NCBI GenBank assembly: GCA_029862745.1 | Contig: JAOTWS010000004.1 | Location: 137,314 to 201,313 of the forward strand | From: Nitrosopumilus sp. | GTDB lineage: Archaea; Thermoproteota; Nitrososphaeria; Nitrososphaerales; Nitrosopumilaceae | DNA: 64,000 nucleotides | Direction: 5' to 3' | In this document: in pieces, positions 34,990 through 44,341 of the stretch | How positions within the stretch are numbered: position 1 is the first letter of the stretch | Layout: each line of letters opens with the position of its first letter | Notes under the pieces: model-generated | Databases searched by the model: none | What the model was told of the DNA's origin: nothing | The model's input: the letters and a program-made list of their open reading frames with translations, nothing else | Program-made: the position numbers and the translations under genes

Positions 34990-35784
34990 TTGGAACTTCA
35001 AGAAATTTTAGAGTCATTAAAGGCAGGTAAGACCTCAGTTAGTAATGCAAAAAAGCTCCTTTCACTATACACAATTGAAGAAGTCGAAGAGTTTGCAAAA
35101 ATCGATATTAACCGAAGAAAAAGAAGAGGTATTCCAGAAGTAATTTTTGCTGAAACAAAACAATTAGAGGAGACTAAAAAAATTATTGAAAAAACTCTAG
35201 AGAAAACAAATGTAGTAATCGTGTCAAGACTTAAGAAAAACGACTATCCAAAGATCATAGAGTTTGCAAAGAAATTAAAAGTCAAAATAGAGATTGGGAA
35301 AAATTCATCGTCGTTATTGCTATTCAAAAACCCAATTAAATTTCACGGGGGAAAAGTTGGAATTTTAACTGCAGGTACATCCGATATTGGAGTTGCAGAA
35401 GAATCAAGATTAATGTGCCAAGCAATGAATTGTAAATGTATTACAAGTTATGATGTAGGAGTTGCAGGCATACAAAGAATTTTTCCAGTTTTGAAAAAAA
35501 TGATAAAAGAAGATGTAGATTGCATAATAGTTGCTGCAGGAATGGAAGGGGCTTTAGCTACTCTTGTATCCACTATGGTAGATATTCCAATAATAGGAAT
35601 TCCAACATCTGTAGGATATGGATATGGCGGAAAAGGCATAGCAGCACTTGCTTCAATGCTTCAAAGTTGTTCGTTAGGATTATCAGTTGTAAATATCGAT
35701 AATGGAATTGCAGCTGGAGGAATAGCTGCAAACATTGCAAATAGAGCATCTAAAAAACATCCGATTCATAATTTAAAAAAATAA
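34990..35784 (+). CDS. larB: LarB-type carboxylase/hydrolase of nickel-pincer cofactor synthesis
   Basis: 264 residues from TTG 34990. The PurE-like C-terminal domain has TAGTSDIGVAEESR, DVGVAGIQRIF, AAGMEGALATLVSTM and VGYGYGGKGIAALASMLQSC; the cysteine in the last segment corresponds in position to the one reported to bind the NaAD substrate. LarB carboxylates NaAD at C5 and releases AMP, the first step of the cofactor route. It is downstream of mdh, divergent from larC-larE. Confidence 0.92.
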   Translation: MELQEILESLKAGKTSVSNAKKLLSLYTIEEVEEFAKIDINRRKRRGIPEVIFAETKQLEETKKIIEKTLEKTNVVIVSRLKKNDYPKIIEFAKKLKVKIEIGKNSSSLLLFKNPIKFHGGKVGILTAGTSDIGVAEESRLMCQAMNCKCITSYDVGVAGIQRIFPVLKKMIKEDVDCIIVAAGMEGALATLVSTMVDIPIIGIPTSVGYGYGGKGIAALASMLQSCSLGLSVVNIDNGIAAGGIAANIANRASKKHPIHNLKK

Positions 35785-35836
35785 GAGCATTTATTCTCGT
35801 AAATGATATATAAGATACTTTAACAAAGTCTGATAA

Positions 35837-37417
35837 TTGGCTGGGAAACGTATTGTACTTACTGCGGATCGTAGTTTGATGACAAATTATAGAGGGAATT
35901 TTCTTTATGGATTTATTGCGTGTGGACCATATGAGGTCCTTCCAGAATGGGTTTTTGATAAAGTATTTTGTCCTTCTGTAGAAACAGATCCAGTTACAGG
36001 TGAAGTTAAGGTTGCTCAAGTAGGATTAAGAAGAATTGAGAGTTCATTAATTCAAGGAGGATACAAAAGAGAGGATGTATTTCTTGCACATCCTGAAATG
36101 TTACAGAAATCAATTGGTCCAGATACTAAAGTTGTCGGAATTAATGTAATGGACCCATTAGGAATGGCGCCAGTTACAACAACAATGTCTCCTGAAAAAT
36201 TGTCATATGTTGCAATGAAATTCAAGAAAATGTGTGCAAGCATAATTCAACTCAAAAAGAAATATGATTTCAAAGTAGTAGTTGGAGGCAATGGCGCATG
36301 GGAGCTAGCTAAATCTGATAGGATGAAAATACATGGAATTGATACAGTTGTTGTTGGTGAGGCCGACGAGTTAGCTGTTGATTTGTTCCAAGATCTAGAA
36401 AAAAATGATGCTCCAGAAATGATGCATTGTTTTGTGAGAAATCTTGAGAACATACCAATAATTGAAGGTCCAACAATTAATTCACTAATTGAAGCAATGA
36501 GAGGCTGTGGTAGAGGTTGCGATTTTTGTGATGTAAACAAAAGATCAAAGAAGGATCTTCCACTAGAGAGATTACAACATGAAGCAAAAATTAATTTAGA
36601 TTACGGATTTGATTCAATTTGGTTACATTCAGATGAAATGTTACTTTATGGATGTGACAATAGAGACTTTGTTCCAAACAGAGATGCAATAGTAGATTTA
36701 TGGAAAGGACTCAAAGGTCTAGGAGCTAATTTTATTGGAACAACGCACATGACATTTTCAGCAGTAGCTGCTGATCCTACGTTGATGCAACAAATTTCAC
36801 ATATCAATGAGCAAGATAAGACAGGAAGATGGCTAGCAACTAATTTAGGAATTGAAACAGTTGCGCCGGCAATGGTAAAAAAACACCTAGGTGTAAAAAC
36901 AAAACCATTTGCACCTGAAGAATGGGGAAGTGTCGTAAGAGAAGGTGCAAAGATTCTAAATGAGAATCACTGGTTCCCTGCTGCAACAATCATTATTGGT
37001 TGGCCAGATGAAACGCCAGATGATATTCAATATACTATTGATATGATGAGCGATTTCAGAGAGATGGATTTCAGAGGTCTAGTTGCACCATTACTTTATC
37101 AAGACTTTAGCGAGAAAAACTCAATGCACTTTGGAAACCTAAATGAGGCACAATTTACATTATTTTGGAAATGTTGGGAGAACAATTTACGCGTGATCAA
37201 TGACATCATTCCAATTATTCTCAGAAACAAAACATATGGACCACCAATGAAAGTATTCATGTATGGAATTCTTAAAGCAGGTACTTGGGCAATTATGAGA
37301 TACCTACGAGGACTATGTAAGGATCTCTTCAATGGAAGAACACCTGATGAGATTATTGATAAATATGCAAGAAGTAGATCAGTATCTGCACCAAAAATTC
37401 AAACAAAGAAATTATAG
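35837..37417 (+). CDS. B12-binding-type radical SAM protein
   Basis: 526 residues from TTG 35837, the first start after in-frame stops. N-terminal half looks like a cobalamin-binding domain (VVGINVMDPLGMAPVT, VVVGGNGAWELAK, VVGEADELAVDL). The radical SAM cluster motif is C224-x3-C228-x2-C231 (CGRGCDFC), followed by a TIM-barrel-like part (GFDSIWLHSDEMLLYG, ATNLGIETVAPAM, ATIIIGWPDE). C-terminal helices are rich in hydrophobics. Archaeal proteins of this layout include the GDGT ring synthases (Grs) and other lipid-modifying enzymes; a lipid role is a hypothesis. Monocistronic, 53 bases after larB. Confidence 0.8.
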   Translation: MAGKRIVLTADRSLMTNYRGNFLYGFIACGPYEVLPEWVFDKVFCPSVETDPVTGEVKVAQVGLRRIESSLIQGGYKREDVFLAHPEMLQKSIGPDTKVVGINVMDPLGMAPVTTTMSPEKLSYVAMKFKKMCASIIQLKKKYDFKVVVGGNGAWELAKSDRMKIHGIDTVVVGEADELAVDLFQDLEKNDAPEMMHCFVRNLENIPIIEGPTINSLIEAMRGCGRGCDFCDVNKRSKKDLPLERLQHEAKINLDYGFDSIWLHSDEMLLYGCDNRDFVPNRDAIVDLWKGLKGLGANFIGTTHMTFSAVAADPTLMQQISHINEQDKTGRWLATNLGIETVAPAMVKKHLGVKTKPFAPEEWGSVVREGAKILNENHWFPAATIIIGWPDETPDDIQYTIDMMSDFREMDFRGLVAPLLYQDFSEKNSMHFGNLNEAQFTLFWKCWENNLRVINDIIPIILRNKTYGPPMKVFMYGILKAGTWAIMRYLRGLCKDLFNGRTPDEIIDKYARSRSVSAPKIQTKKL

Positions 37418-37532
37418 ATTATTATCATAACAATAATAATATAAAAAAAATAATCATTATTTAGCAATAATCTTAATTTAATTAGACATAACATAAAATC
37501 ACGCCTACAAATAGTGTGTGAGGTAAGAGATT

Positions 37533-37862
37533 CTATTTTTGCAGGGTTTCAATAGCTTTGTCTGCTATTGTATTTCGTTTTGGTGTTAGAGAAATAAAAT
37601 AAACTTTATCAGCTCTCTCAATAGTTTCGACTTTTTTGTATGATTTTGATTTTACATCAAATTCATAGATTCCAGGGTCAAGTGAACCCTTTGCATAAAG
37701 CATAAGATATGTTTCTCCCGTTGATGGACTAAGTGGAATGAAAGACAACACATAGCCTTTGTAAGAGTTTATTGGCATAGTATTTTTCATCGGAGGAGCA
37801 GCTGATGTCATATACATTAGAAGATCGTCAACTGTATCAAATTCTTCATATTCTGTATGCAT
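37533..37862 (-). CDS. Hypothetical protein, 109 aa
   Basis: No signal peptide, no cysteines. Alternating hydrophobic stretches (GYVLSFIPLS, TYLMLYAKG, GIYEFDVK, KVYFISLT) suggest a small beta-rich fold. Codon use resembles its neighbours. I do not recognise a family. Stands alone between the radical SAM gene and the CFI-box surface protein. Confidence 0.6.
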   Translation of the reverse strand: MHTEYEEFDTVDDLLMYMTSAAPPMKNTMPINSYKGYVLSFIPLSPSTGETYLMLYAKGSLDPGIYEFDVKSKSYKKVETIERADKVYFISLTPKRNTIADKAIETLQK

Positions 37863-37910
37863 AAAATAGGTTAATTGGTTTCAATATAATAACCTATTAA
37901 GAAATTTGGA

Positions 37911-38948
37911 TTATTTTCTGGACTTGATATGATTATGAACTTTGATTCCAATTAATGCAGGTGCTGCAATGTACATTCCCAAATTAAGAGCAATTACAGA
38001 GATTCCCAATCCTAACACTTCAACTTCTGAACCTTCATCAGCTAAAGCCATTATAGATAATGTTGAAATCATTGGAGTGATAAATGCTCTAACTGCCTCT
38101 TGGAACAATGGGTTTTCTCTTTCCATATCAGCTATTGATGGGGCAAATGAGTAGTATATTGAATTAAATCCACTCATGAATGCTGCACCAGAAGCAGTGC
38201 TAAGTACAGTGTTATCTCTAACCTCTCTGAGGAATTGTACTTGTGGTGCTAACTCAGTTCCATATGCTGCTGTTGCAATTAAACATCCACCTGTATCAGG
38301 TTTTTCAGTTTGAATCACTTGGCAAACACCATTTACTAATTCAGTACCAGCGCCACATATTGGTTCTTGAATAACTGGTGGTTCTTTATCAATACATTTA
38401 CCATTTATCAAGTCTTGATCAGGAGTACATGTTACTGGTGCTGGTGGTTCTTTATCAATACATTTACCATTTATCAATTCTTGGTTAGAAGGACATGTTA
38501 CGGGTACTGGTGGTTCAGTTACTACTGGTGGTTTTGGTTTAGAGATAACTGCTTCTCCACCAACATAATTTATTGTAGTTTCAGCCTCATTTGAGCCAAA
38601 ATGTAATTCAAGTGTATAATCACCATTTATTTTCCATAGTGGTCCACCTGCAATGAATGTGCGCTCAAAAGTACCATCAGACTTTGGGGTAAATTGTCCA
38701 ATTGTTACAAGATTATTCTCAGGGGATTTTAAAATGAAAGTAATTGCTTTTCCAGAATCAGTTGATGAATCATAATCTCGGATTTTTCCAGTAACAACTA
38801 CAGTGCTACCATTTGCATATATTTTTGTATCAGTAGTTACTGAAAGCGGTGGAATATTATGACTGTCTGCAAATGCAACACCGCTCATGCCATAAGATAA
38901 AATTGTTGTAGATAATAATATGAATGCAAGTAACCCCATTAATCTCAT
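37911..38948 (-). CDS. Surface protein: Ig-like domain, Cys repeats, CFI-box-type C-terminus
   Basis: 345 residues from ATG 38948 (TTG 38954 also open). Signal peptide (GLLAFILLSTTILSYGMSGV ... AFA), Ig-like domain (about 37-125) of the kind in the PEFG proteins, then three near-repeats C-x8-10-L-x-N-G-x-C separated by Pro-rich linkers, and a C-terminal module GGCLIATAAYGTELAPQV ... LREVRDNTVL, which matches the CFI-box-CTERM domain (Cys-Phe/Leu-Ile-A-T-A-A-Y-G). Two hydrophobic helices follow. The CFI-box is seen on secreted proteins of many prokaryotes with no proven function. Confidence 0.8.
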   Translation of the reverse strand: MRLMGLLAFILLSTTILSYGMSGVAFADSHNIPPLSVTTDTKIYANGSTVVVTGKIRDYDSSTDSGKAITFILKSPENNLVTIGQFTPKSDGTFERTFIAGGPLWKINGDYTLELHFGSNEAETTINYVGGEAVISKPKPPVVTEPPVPVTCPSNQELINGKCIDKEPPAPVTCTPDQDLINGKCIDKEPPVIQEPICGAGTELVNGVCQVIQTEKPDTGGCLIATAAYGTELAPQVQFLREVRDNTVLSTASGAAFMSGFNSIYYSFAPSIADMERENPLFQEAVRAFITPMISTLSIMALADEGSEVEVLGLGISVIALNLGMYIAAPALIGIKVHNHIKSRK

Positions 38949-39008
38949 TTTCAATTTGAATCAGGTTTGTGAGTATTTATATTTTCAATGAAATAAAAAT
39001 TGACCAGA

Positions 39009-42000
39009 TTATACTCTAATTATGCCTTTTTTGATCAGATATTGAATTGATTGAATAAAATCTTCATCAGATATTTTATCATCACCCCACCATTTGGCAT
39101 TATTTTTTACCCAATCAGGAATCATCATCTTATCTCCAATATTATTTACATTTGAGGTAGATAATGAAATAATTCCTTGTTCAACTAAATATTCCAAGTC
39201 ATTGATAAATTGTGAATCAGATATCGATGATAAAGACCATGACTTGGCATTATTTTTTATCCAACTAGGCATGTCAGGAGATGTTACAGTAAAAGAAGTG
39301 ATTCCAACATCAGTTCCTGCATGTGAAAGCTTTATTGTGTATATTCCTGGAAGTGAGTTTTCATTTATTGTAAAGACTGTTTTGTATGCACCACTATTTG
39401 TTAAAGAAGCTCCAAAATTCTGAGTTTTACCATTGGGATCTGCTAATGTAATGACTAAAGGCATTCCTCTTTTGTAATTTTGGATACTACCAGAGAGAAT
39501 TATGCTCTCTGTATTACCAGGTGAGGGTTTAGAGATATTATTTGTACTTAAATCTGGTTTAGAAGTATTAGTTGTACTTAAGTTGGGTTGAGTTGAAAAA
39601 GATGAAGTTAGTTTGTTTTTAGACATCGTAAAGATATTTGGATTGCCGGATTTATCACGAGAGTCATAATATTTTGCATCAAGGCTACCACCTGCAGTGG
39701 AGATTAATTTAGTGCCGGATTTATCACACATTTGAGATGGCATTTTAAATACACCTGTAAAGATTCCGGTGCTAGGACCAGTTTCTACCAGTGTGAAACC
39801 AGTATCAGCCAAACCTCCATATTCAATTCCATTAATTGTACAACGCTTATATCTAATATCCTTGATTAAAATTTCCAATAAAATATTTCCATCTTTGCCA
39901 ACTGTATCTACGCTAGGGGAATTTGGATTATCGACAGTATAGTAAATGTCAATTATATCACTTTTTAGATTTAGATCAGGATCGTTTAGGGTAAATGTTA
40001 CTGGCTGACCAAAACGATATGATGAAGAAGTCGTAGATACAACACCAGAATTTGTGAGAATGTCAGATTTTGAGGAAGTTATAGTGAAAACACCTACTTT
40101 ATCTAAATCAGAATAAGAGAGTGCAATTCCTTTTTCGTCAATTAATCTGTTAGTGACAATAATTTTTATCTCATCTCCAATGGTCTTTATTGTTTTGATA
40201 AAATTAGGATCTAGTATGTTCAGTTGATTTGTAACTGCGTATTCAAAAGTACCATCAAAAGTAGAAGAATTATCCAAAGTCTCCTCTAGCTCAAAACGAT
40301 AAATAGAATGGTTTATGCTTTTATCATTTTGCAATCCAAAAGAAAAGAAATCAAAAACAATAGGTTGTTTATTGATTTCATTAGAAACAGACAGCGCATC
40401 TGAAGAATTAAAATCAATTACAAGAAATACAGTCCCACTTTGATCAGAAATATTTGCTACATCAGATTTATCGATTTGGATAAACCCACGTGATGATGAG
40501 ACATCTCCTGCATCAGCTATAGTTATTGTTGGACCTGTAAGAGATCCAAAATAAAGAGTGAAAGTGGTATTACTAAAGTTAGATATCTCTAAATCATTTT
40601 GAAAGGATCTCAAATCATAATTTATCCAATTTGTACCATATGTGTTAGGGTCAGAAACATCAAGCAAAACAGATGATAATGCAGATGCGGAGACTCCCAA
40701 GTTTATTGAAATCATTTCAAATGTGGTGTTATTTGGTATTCCAGATGTGTCAATAATCAATCGATCAGAATTAGAGTCAGGCACTGAAGAATTTACAGAT
40801 TCAAAAATATTGAAAACATTAGAAGTTGGATAAAATAAGACGTTTTGAGCACGCTCCAAAGTAACTGGATTTCCAATAGTTATTGTTGGAATTATGGCTG
40901 TGCTTCTAAATACATCTAAGTGATCACGTGCACCAGTGTTTAGATTTTGATCAGGATCTATCAAAATTACAGGATACTTAGTACCAGGAGATAGAGTTTG
41001 AGAATTAGAACCAATTGTCAAAGTTGGTTTATTGATAGAAACAGACGCTGAAGAAGATCCACTTAAAACAGATAGAGATTTTTGATTATATTCAATTTGT
41101 CCTGTTTGTCCACGAGGTGCATTTACAAGTGTACCTATTACTGATTGATCACTAGAGTCAAAGCTTTCAAAGATTCCAGAATTTGGTCCTTTTTCAACTA
41201 ATGTGACAATTTTAGAATATGTGTTTGAAACCCCATCAACGTCAACTGAAGAATAACGTTGCTCACTGTTAGTTTTTAGTTTCAAAACGTTTCCAAGTTT
41301 CAAAGAAAGTTCACCGTTATTATCAAACCCTAATCTTGAAAGATGCGGAAGTAAATTTACCAATCCTGCATTTCCGCTTGCAGCTTTATTTCCAGAACTA
41401 TCAAATGCCTGGTAAAAAGTAGCTCTCGGAGATTCGATGTTAAATGTCCAAGAATCTTCATCGGTTGGATCCTGATTTAATTGAAAATCATTTACAGTTA
41501 GAAAGACTTCAGCATTGTTTGGATAAAGTGCCCTATCAATACTAAAAGAAATATTTGGAATTTCATCATATTTTAAATCAACTCGTTGTGGCGTACCAGA
41601 TGGATTGTATTGAATAGTTACATCATTAAATGAAAATAATTGAATAAATGGCCATGTATCATTAACAATGCCTATTTGACCAGATAATCCTGCAGTATTA
41701 GGTATTGTAGGGTTGGGGGTTTTTGCTTTTCTAACAACATTGATGTTATCATTAAACACGCCATTACAACTATCATAGGGATATGCTACACCATCAGCAT
41801 CATTAAGATCAACACCTATGACAGCACTAGCTTCTGCTGCGCTACAGATGGAGCCAAAGTCTAATCCTTGTTTTGTTATGCTATTAGGTAATGTAGAATC
41901 TGCAATCTTTGCTTTGTCTATATTTGCAAAATATGCATACCAGTTCCCATCAGTTGCCTGAACCATTCGTAGTATTTTGCCATTTATCGTAACGTCAGGT

Positions 42001-42218
42001 TCGCCCTTACCTTGATCCGTATCTCGTATATTGTTATCACGGATAACTACTTCAATTACCATAGAGCCTGAAAAATGATTGTTAAACTTGGAATTTTCTG
42101 CAGAAACAAACAAGTTAGCATTACCAGCAGCCTCTGCCTGAATAATTGGAATTAAAGAAATTATGAAAAATAGCATCAAAAATGCATGAATACTCTTTAA
42201 CATATCGAATAATCTCAT
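39009..42218 (-). CDS. Large surface-layer-like protein with two C-terminal W-repeat motifs
   Basis: 1069 residues. Signal peptide AFLMLFFIISLIPIIQA. A long beta-rich body contains recurrent pieces (VEKGPNSGIFESF, VETGPSTGIFTGVF; DPDQNLNTGARDHLD, DPDLNLKSDIID), as in the protein at 18173-19363. One Ig-like domain of the PEFG type lies near 905-985 (ILSGSIQNYKRGMPLVITLA). The end has two copies of a 36-residue motif, W-x-K-N-N-A-K-x-W ... I-S-D-x-x-F-I-x-x-x-x-Y-L-x-x-x-G-I-I, common in thaumarchaeal surface proteins. Probably an S-layer component or S-layer-bound protein; it could be a paralogue rather than the main lattice protein. Divergent from the CDF gene. Confidence 0.8.
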   Translation of the reverse strand: MRLFDMLKSIHAFLMLFFIISLIPIIQAEAAGNANLFVSAENSKFNNHFSGSMVIEVVIRDNNIRDTDQGKGEPDVTINGKILRMVQATDGNWYAYFANIDKAKIADSTLPNSITKQGLDFGSICSAAEASAVIGVDLNDADGVAYPYDSCNGVFNDNINVVRKAKTPNPTIPNTAGLSGQIGIVNDTWPFIQLFSFNDVTIQYNPSGTPQRVDLKYDEIPNISFSIDRALYPNNAEVFLTVNDFQLNQDPTDEDSWTFNIESPRATFYQAFDSSGNKAASGNAGLVNLLPHLSRLGFDNNGELSLKLGNVLKLKTNSEQRYSSVDVDGVSNTYSKIVTLVEKGPNSGIFESFDSSDQSVIGTLVNAPRGQTGQIEYNQKSLSVLSGSSSASVSINKPTLTIGSNSQTLSPGTKYPVILIDPDQNLNTGARDHLDVFRSTAIIPTITIGNPVTLERAQNVLFYPTSNVFNIFESVNSSVPDSNSDRLIIDTSGIPNNTTFEMISINLGVSASALSSVLLDVSDPNTYGTNWINYDLRSFQNDLEISNFSNTTFTLYFGSLTGPTITIADAGDVSSSRGFIQIDKSDVANISDQSGTVFLVIDFNSSDALSVSNEINKQPIVFDFFSFGLQNDKSINHSIYRFELEETLDNSSTFDGTFEYAVTNQLNILDPNFIKTIKTIGDEIKIIVTNRLIDEKGIALSYSDLDKVGVFTITSSKSDILTNSGVVSTTSSSYRFGQPVTFTLNDPDLNLKSDIIDIYYTVDNPNSPSVDTVGKDGNILLEILIKDIRYKRCTINGIEYGGLADTGFTLVETGPSTGIFTGVFKMPSQMCDKSGTKLISTAGGSLDAKYYDSRDKSGNPNIFTMSKNKLTSSFSTQPNLSTTNTSKPDLSTNNISKPSPGNTESIILSGSIQNYKRGMPLVITLADPNGKTQNFGASLTNSGAYKTVFTINENSLPGIYTIKLSHAGTDVGITSFTVTSPDMPSWIKNNAKSWSLSSISDSQFINDLEYLVEQGIISLSTSNVNNIGDKMMIPDWVKNNAKWWGDDKISDEDFIQSIQYLIKKGIIRV

Positions 42219-42294
42219 TCGTAACAGATAATCTTGTCGTATGATTTCTTTTTAGAACAGTTGTAATACATGATCAAACCAACAGTTAGAAGAA

Positions 42295-43647
42295 ATGTTT
42301 GTTCAAAGATCACGAGTTTTAGGAATATCACTTATAGCCATATTTTCTGCATTTGTGGTAGAATTTGTCTTTGGATTATTATCAAATAGTTTAGGTCTTA
42401 TCACAGACAGCATTCATGCGTTACTGGATAGTGTTGTAACAATCATACTTCTTTTAGCCGCAAGATTGGCAATCAAGCCACCAGATGAAGAGCATACATA
42501 CGGACATGGGAAAGTTGAGTCATTAGGTGGCTTGATCGGAGGAATTGCAATTTTTATAATTGCAATATTTTTCATTTATGAATCAATCCATAGATTACAA
42601 AGTCCACCGCCAAACATTCTTCCAGGAATTTTTGCAATTATTGCAGGTGTGTACACTATTGGAATTGATATTTTTAGAATAATTTTATTGCGAAGGTCGA
42701 TTAAAAAAATTGGAGGAAGTACTCTCAAAGCAGATTTTTACCATGCATTCATGGATTTGGGATCTACTCTTGTTGCAATTGGAGGAATCATTTTTGTAAC
42801 ATATGGATTTTATAATGGAGATTTTATTGCGGCATTAATCCTAGGAGTTCTCTTAGTAGCTCTAAGTATTAAATTAATTTACAAAACTGCACAAGATCTT
42901 ACAGATATTATTTCTCCAGAAATTGTAAGAAATGTAAAGGAGATTATTAAAAATACAGAAGGAGTAATAGATGTACAAGCCATACTTATGCGAAGATCAG
43001 GAGATACGATATTTGCAGACATTACCATTTCACTTAGAGGGGATGCAAGTTTTGAAAATGCTCATAAAATTAGCAATGATGTTGAAAAAAATATCATAAA
43101 TGAAATTCCAAATGCAGCAATTACGATTCATTTTGAACCAAATTGGGAGAATGTTCCATTAGATGCAAAAATTTTAGATATTGTAAAAAGTGTGGATGGG
43201 GTAAAAGGAGTACACAATGTCATAACACATAATTCTAAAGGTAAAATATTTGCCAACTTACATGTCATGGTAAATAGAGAAATTAACCTATATTCTGCGC
43301 ATAAAATTTCTGAGATAGTAGAAGAAAAAATTCAAAAAAATGTTCCTAATATTGAGCATGTAACTATTCATTTAGAACCATTCCTAGATGTACCAGAAAA
43401 TTTCAACATCAGAGATAGAGAGACTGAAAGAAAAATCAGAGGAATTTTAGAGAAATATGAACAAATCAAAAAGATTGGACGAATAGTTTCACTAAATTTT
43501 GAGAATATTTTGAAAATAGATATTGATTGCTCATTTGATAAAGAATTATCAATCGAGAAAGTACATGATTTGACATCAGAGATAGAGCATGTAATTAGAA
43601 CAGAAATTCAAGATGCTGTAATTACAATACATCCAGAGCCAATTTAA
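42295..43647 (+). CDS. CDF-family metal efflux transporter with three C-terminal dimer domains
   Basis: 450 residues. Six predicted membrane spans in the first 200 residues. Metal site: D38-x2-H41-x3-D45 in span 2 and HAFMD in span 5, the standard tetrahedral Zn/Mn/Fe site. The cytoplasmic part is unusually long and contains three successive ZT-dimer modules (about 210-285, 290-365, 378-450), each ending in A/V-T-I-H-x-E-P. The usual number is one. Exports divalent cations by proton exchange; the metal cannot be told. Start ATG 42295, 76 bases from the divergent surface gene. Confidence 0.92.
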   Translation: MFVQRSRVLGISLIAIFSAFVVEFVFGLLSNSLGLITDSIHALLDSVVTIILLLAARLAIKPPDEEHTYGHGKVESLGGLIGGIAIFIIAIFFIYESIHRLQSPPPNILPGIFAIIAGVYTIGIDIFRIILLRRSIKKIGGSTLKADFYHAFMDLGSTLVAIGGIIFVTYGFYNGDFIAALILGVLLVALSIKLIYKTAQDLTDIISPEIVRNVKEIIKNTEGVIDVQAILMRRSGDTIFADITISLRGDASFENAHKISNDVEKNIINEIPNAAITIHFEPNWENVPLDAKILDIVKSVDGVKGVHNVITHNSKGKIFANLHVMVNREINLYSAHKISEIVEEKIQKNVPNIEHVTIHLEPFLDVPENFNIRDRETERKIRGILEKYEQIKKIGRIVSLNFENILKIDIDCSFDKELSIEKVHDLTSEIEHVIRTEIQDAVITIHPEPI

Positions 43648-43802
43648 TTAAATTAGAATACTACTACTACTTGTAGCACACATAATCAACATGTCAATAG
43701 CAAATCTAGACATAATAAAACTACTAGACAATAGTGTATCATAAGAGAATTGTAGTCTGATCTAACTGTTGTGCAAAATAACATGAAATTTTGGAAAAAA
43801 TT

Positions 43803-43812
43803 AGGTTTAAAC
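43803..43812 (+). promoter_or_regulatory. TATA-like box of the two-span membrane protein gene
   Basis: AGGTTTAAAC lies about 27 bp before GTG 43835, supporting that start. Confidence 0.45.
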
Positions 43813-43834
43813 TAAAGAAAGCAAAATTTAATCT

Positions 43835-44341
43835 GTGCAAAAACTAGGATTAGTCATTGTTGTTTTAGGATTATTCATAGTATCAGGATTAATAGTATCA
43901 ATTTTTGAAAATCAAATTACACTAGAGGGAATAAAGCAAGAAAATGGAAGAGTAAGCACAACAGAAAAATTAATTATTTCAACTGATTTTGATATTGAAA
44001 AAACACCTATAGGAATTTTTGCAATTCAAATAATGGATTTTAAAAAAAACACATTTTCTTTTAAAGTGTTAGATCCATCAGATATTGAAATCATATCTCA
44101 ACAGATAGATAGTGATACTATTGAGGAAGAATTTGATATTCGGGATACTGGAGTTTACAAATTACTAATTGAGAGTTCAAGTGATGACGGAATTTATGTA
44201 GCAGGTGCAATCGGACCACTTCCGGATCCCTACAAAAAATATATCATGTCTATTATATCTACATCTTTGATTATGATTGGCATGATAGGGTTAGTTGTAA
44301 TTGGAATATATGGCATCAAGAATAGAAAAAAATCAGTTTAG
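43835..44341 (+). CDS. Membrane protein with two spans and an extracytoplasmic beta domain
   Basis: 168 residues from GTG 43835. Spans at about 4-24 (LGLVIVVLGLFIVSGLIVSI) and 137-160 (SIISTSLIMIGMIGLVVIGI) enclose a beta-rich domain (about 45-130: IISTDFDIEKTPIGIFAIQI ... DTGVYKLLIESSSDDG) that probably faces outside, with a short basic tail inside. The fold resembles an emp24/GOLD-like sandwich only loosely. Function unknown. The stop overlaps the convergent winged-helix gene by 9 bases. Confidence 0.7.
   Translation: MQKLGLVIVVLGLFIVSGLIVSIFENQITLEGIKQENGRVSTTEKLIISTDFDIEKTPIGIFAIQIMDFKKNTFSFKVLDPSDIEIISQQIDSDTIEEEFDIRDTGVYKLLIESSSDDGIYVAGAIGPLPDPYKKYIMSIISTSLIMIGMIGLVVIGIYGIKNRKKSV

Noticed and set aside
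43691-43744. 17-codon ORF MSIANLDIIKLLDNS...
   Set aside because: Very short and without supporting signals in the gap before 43835.
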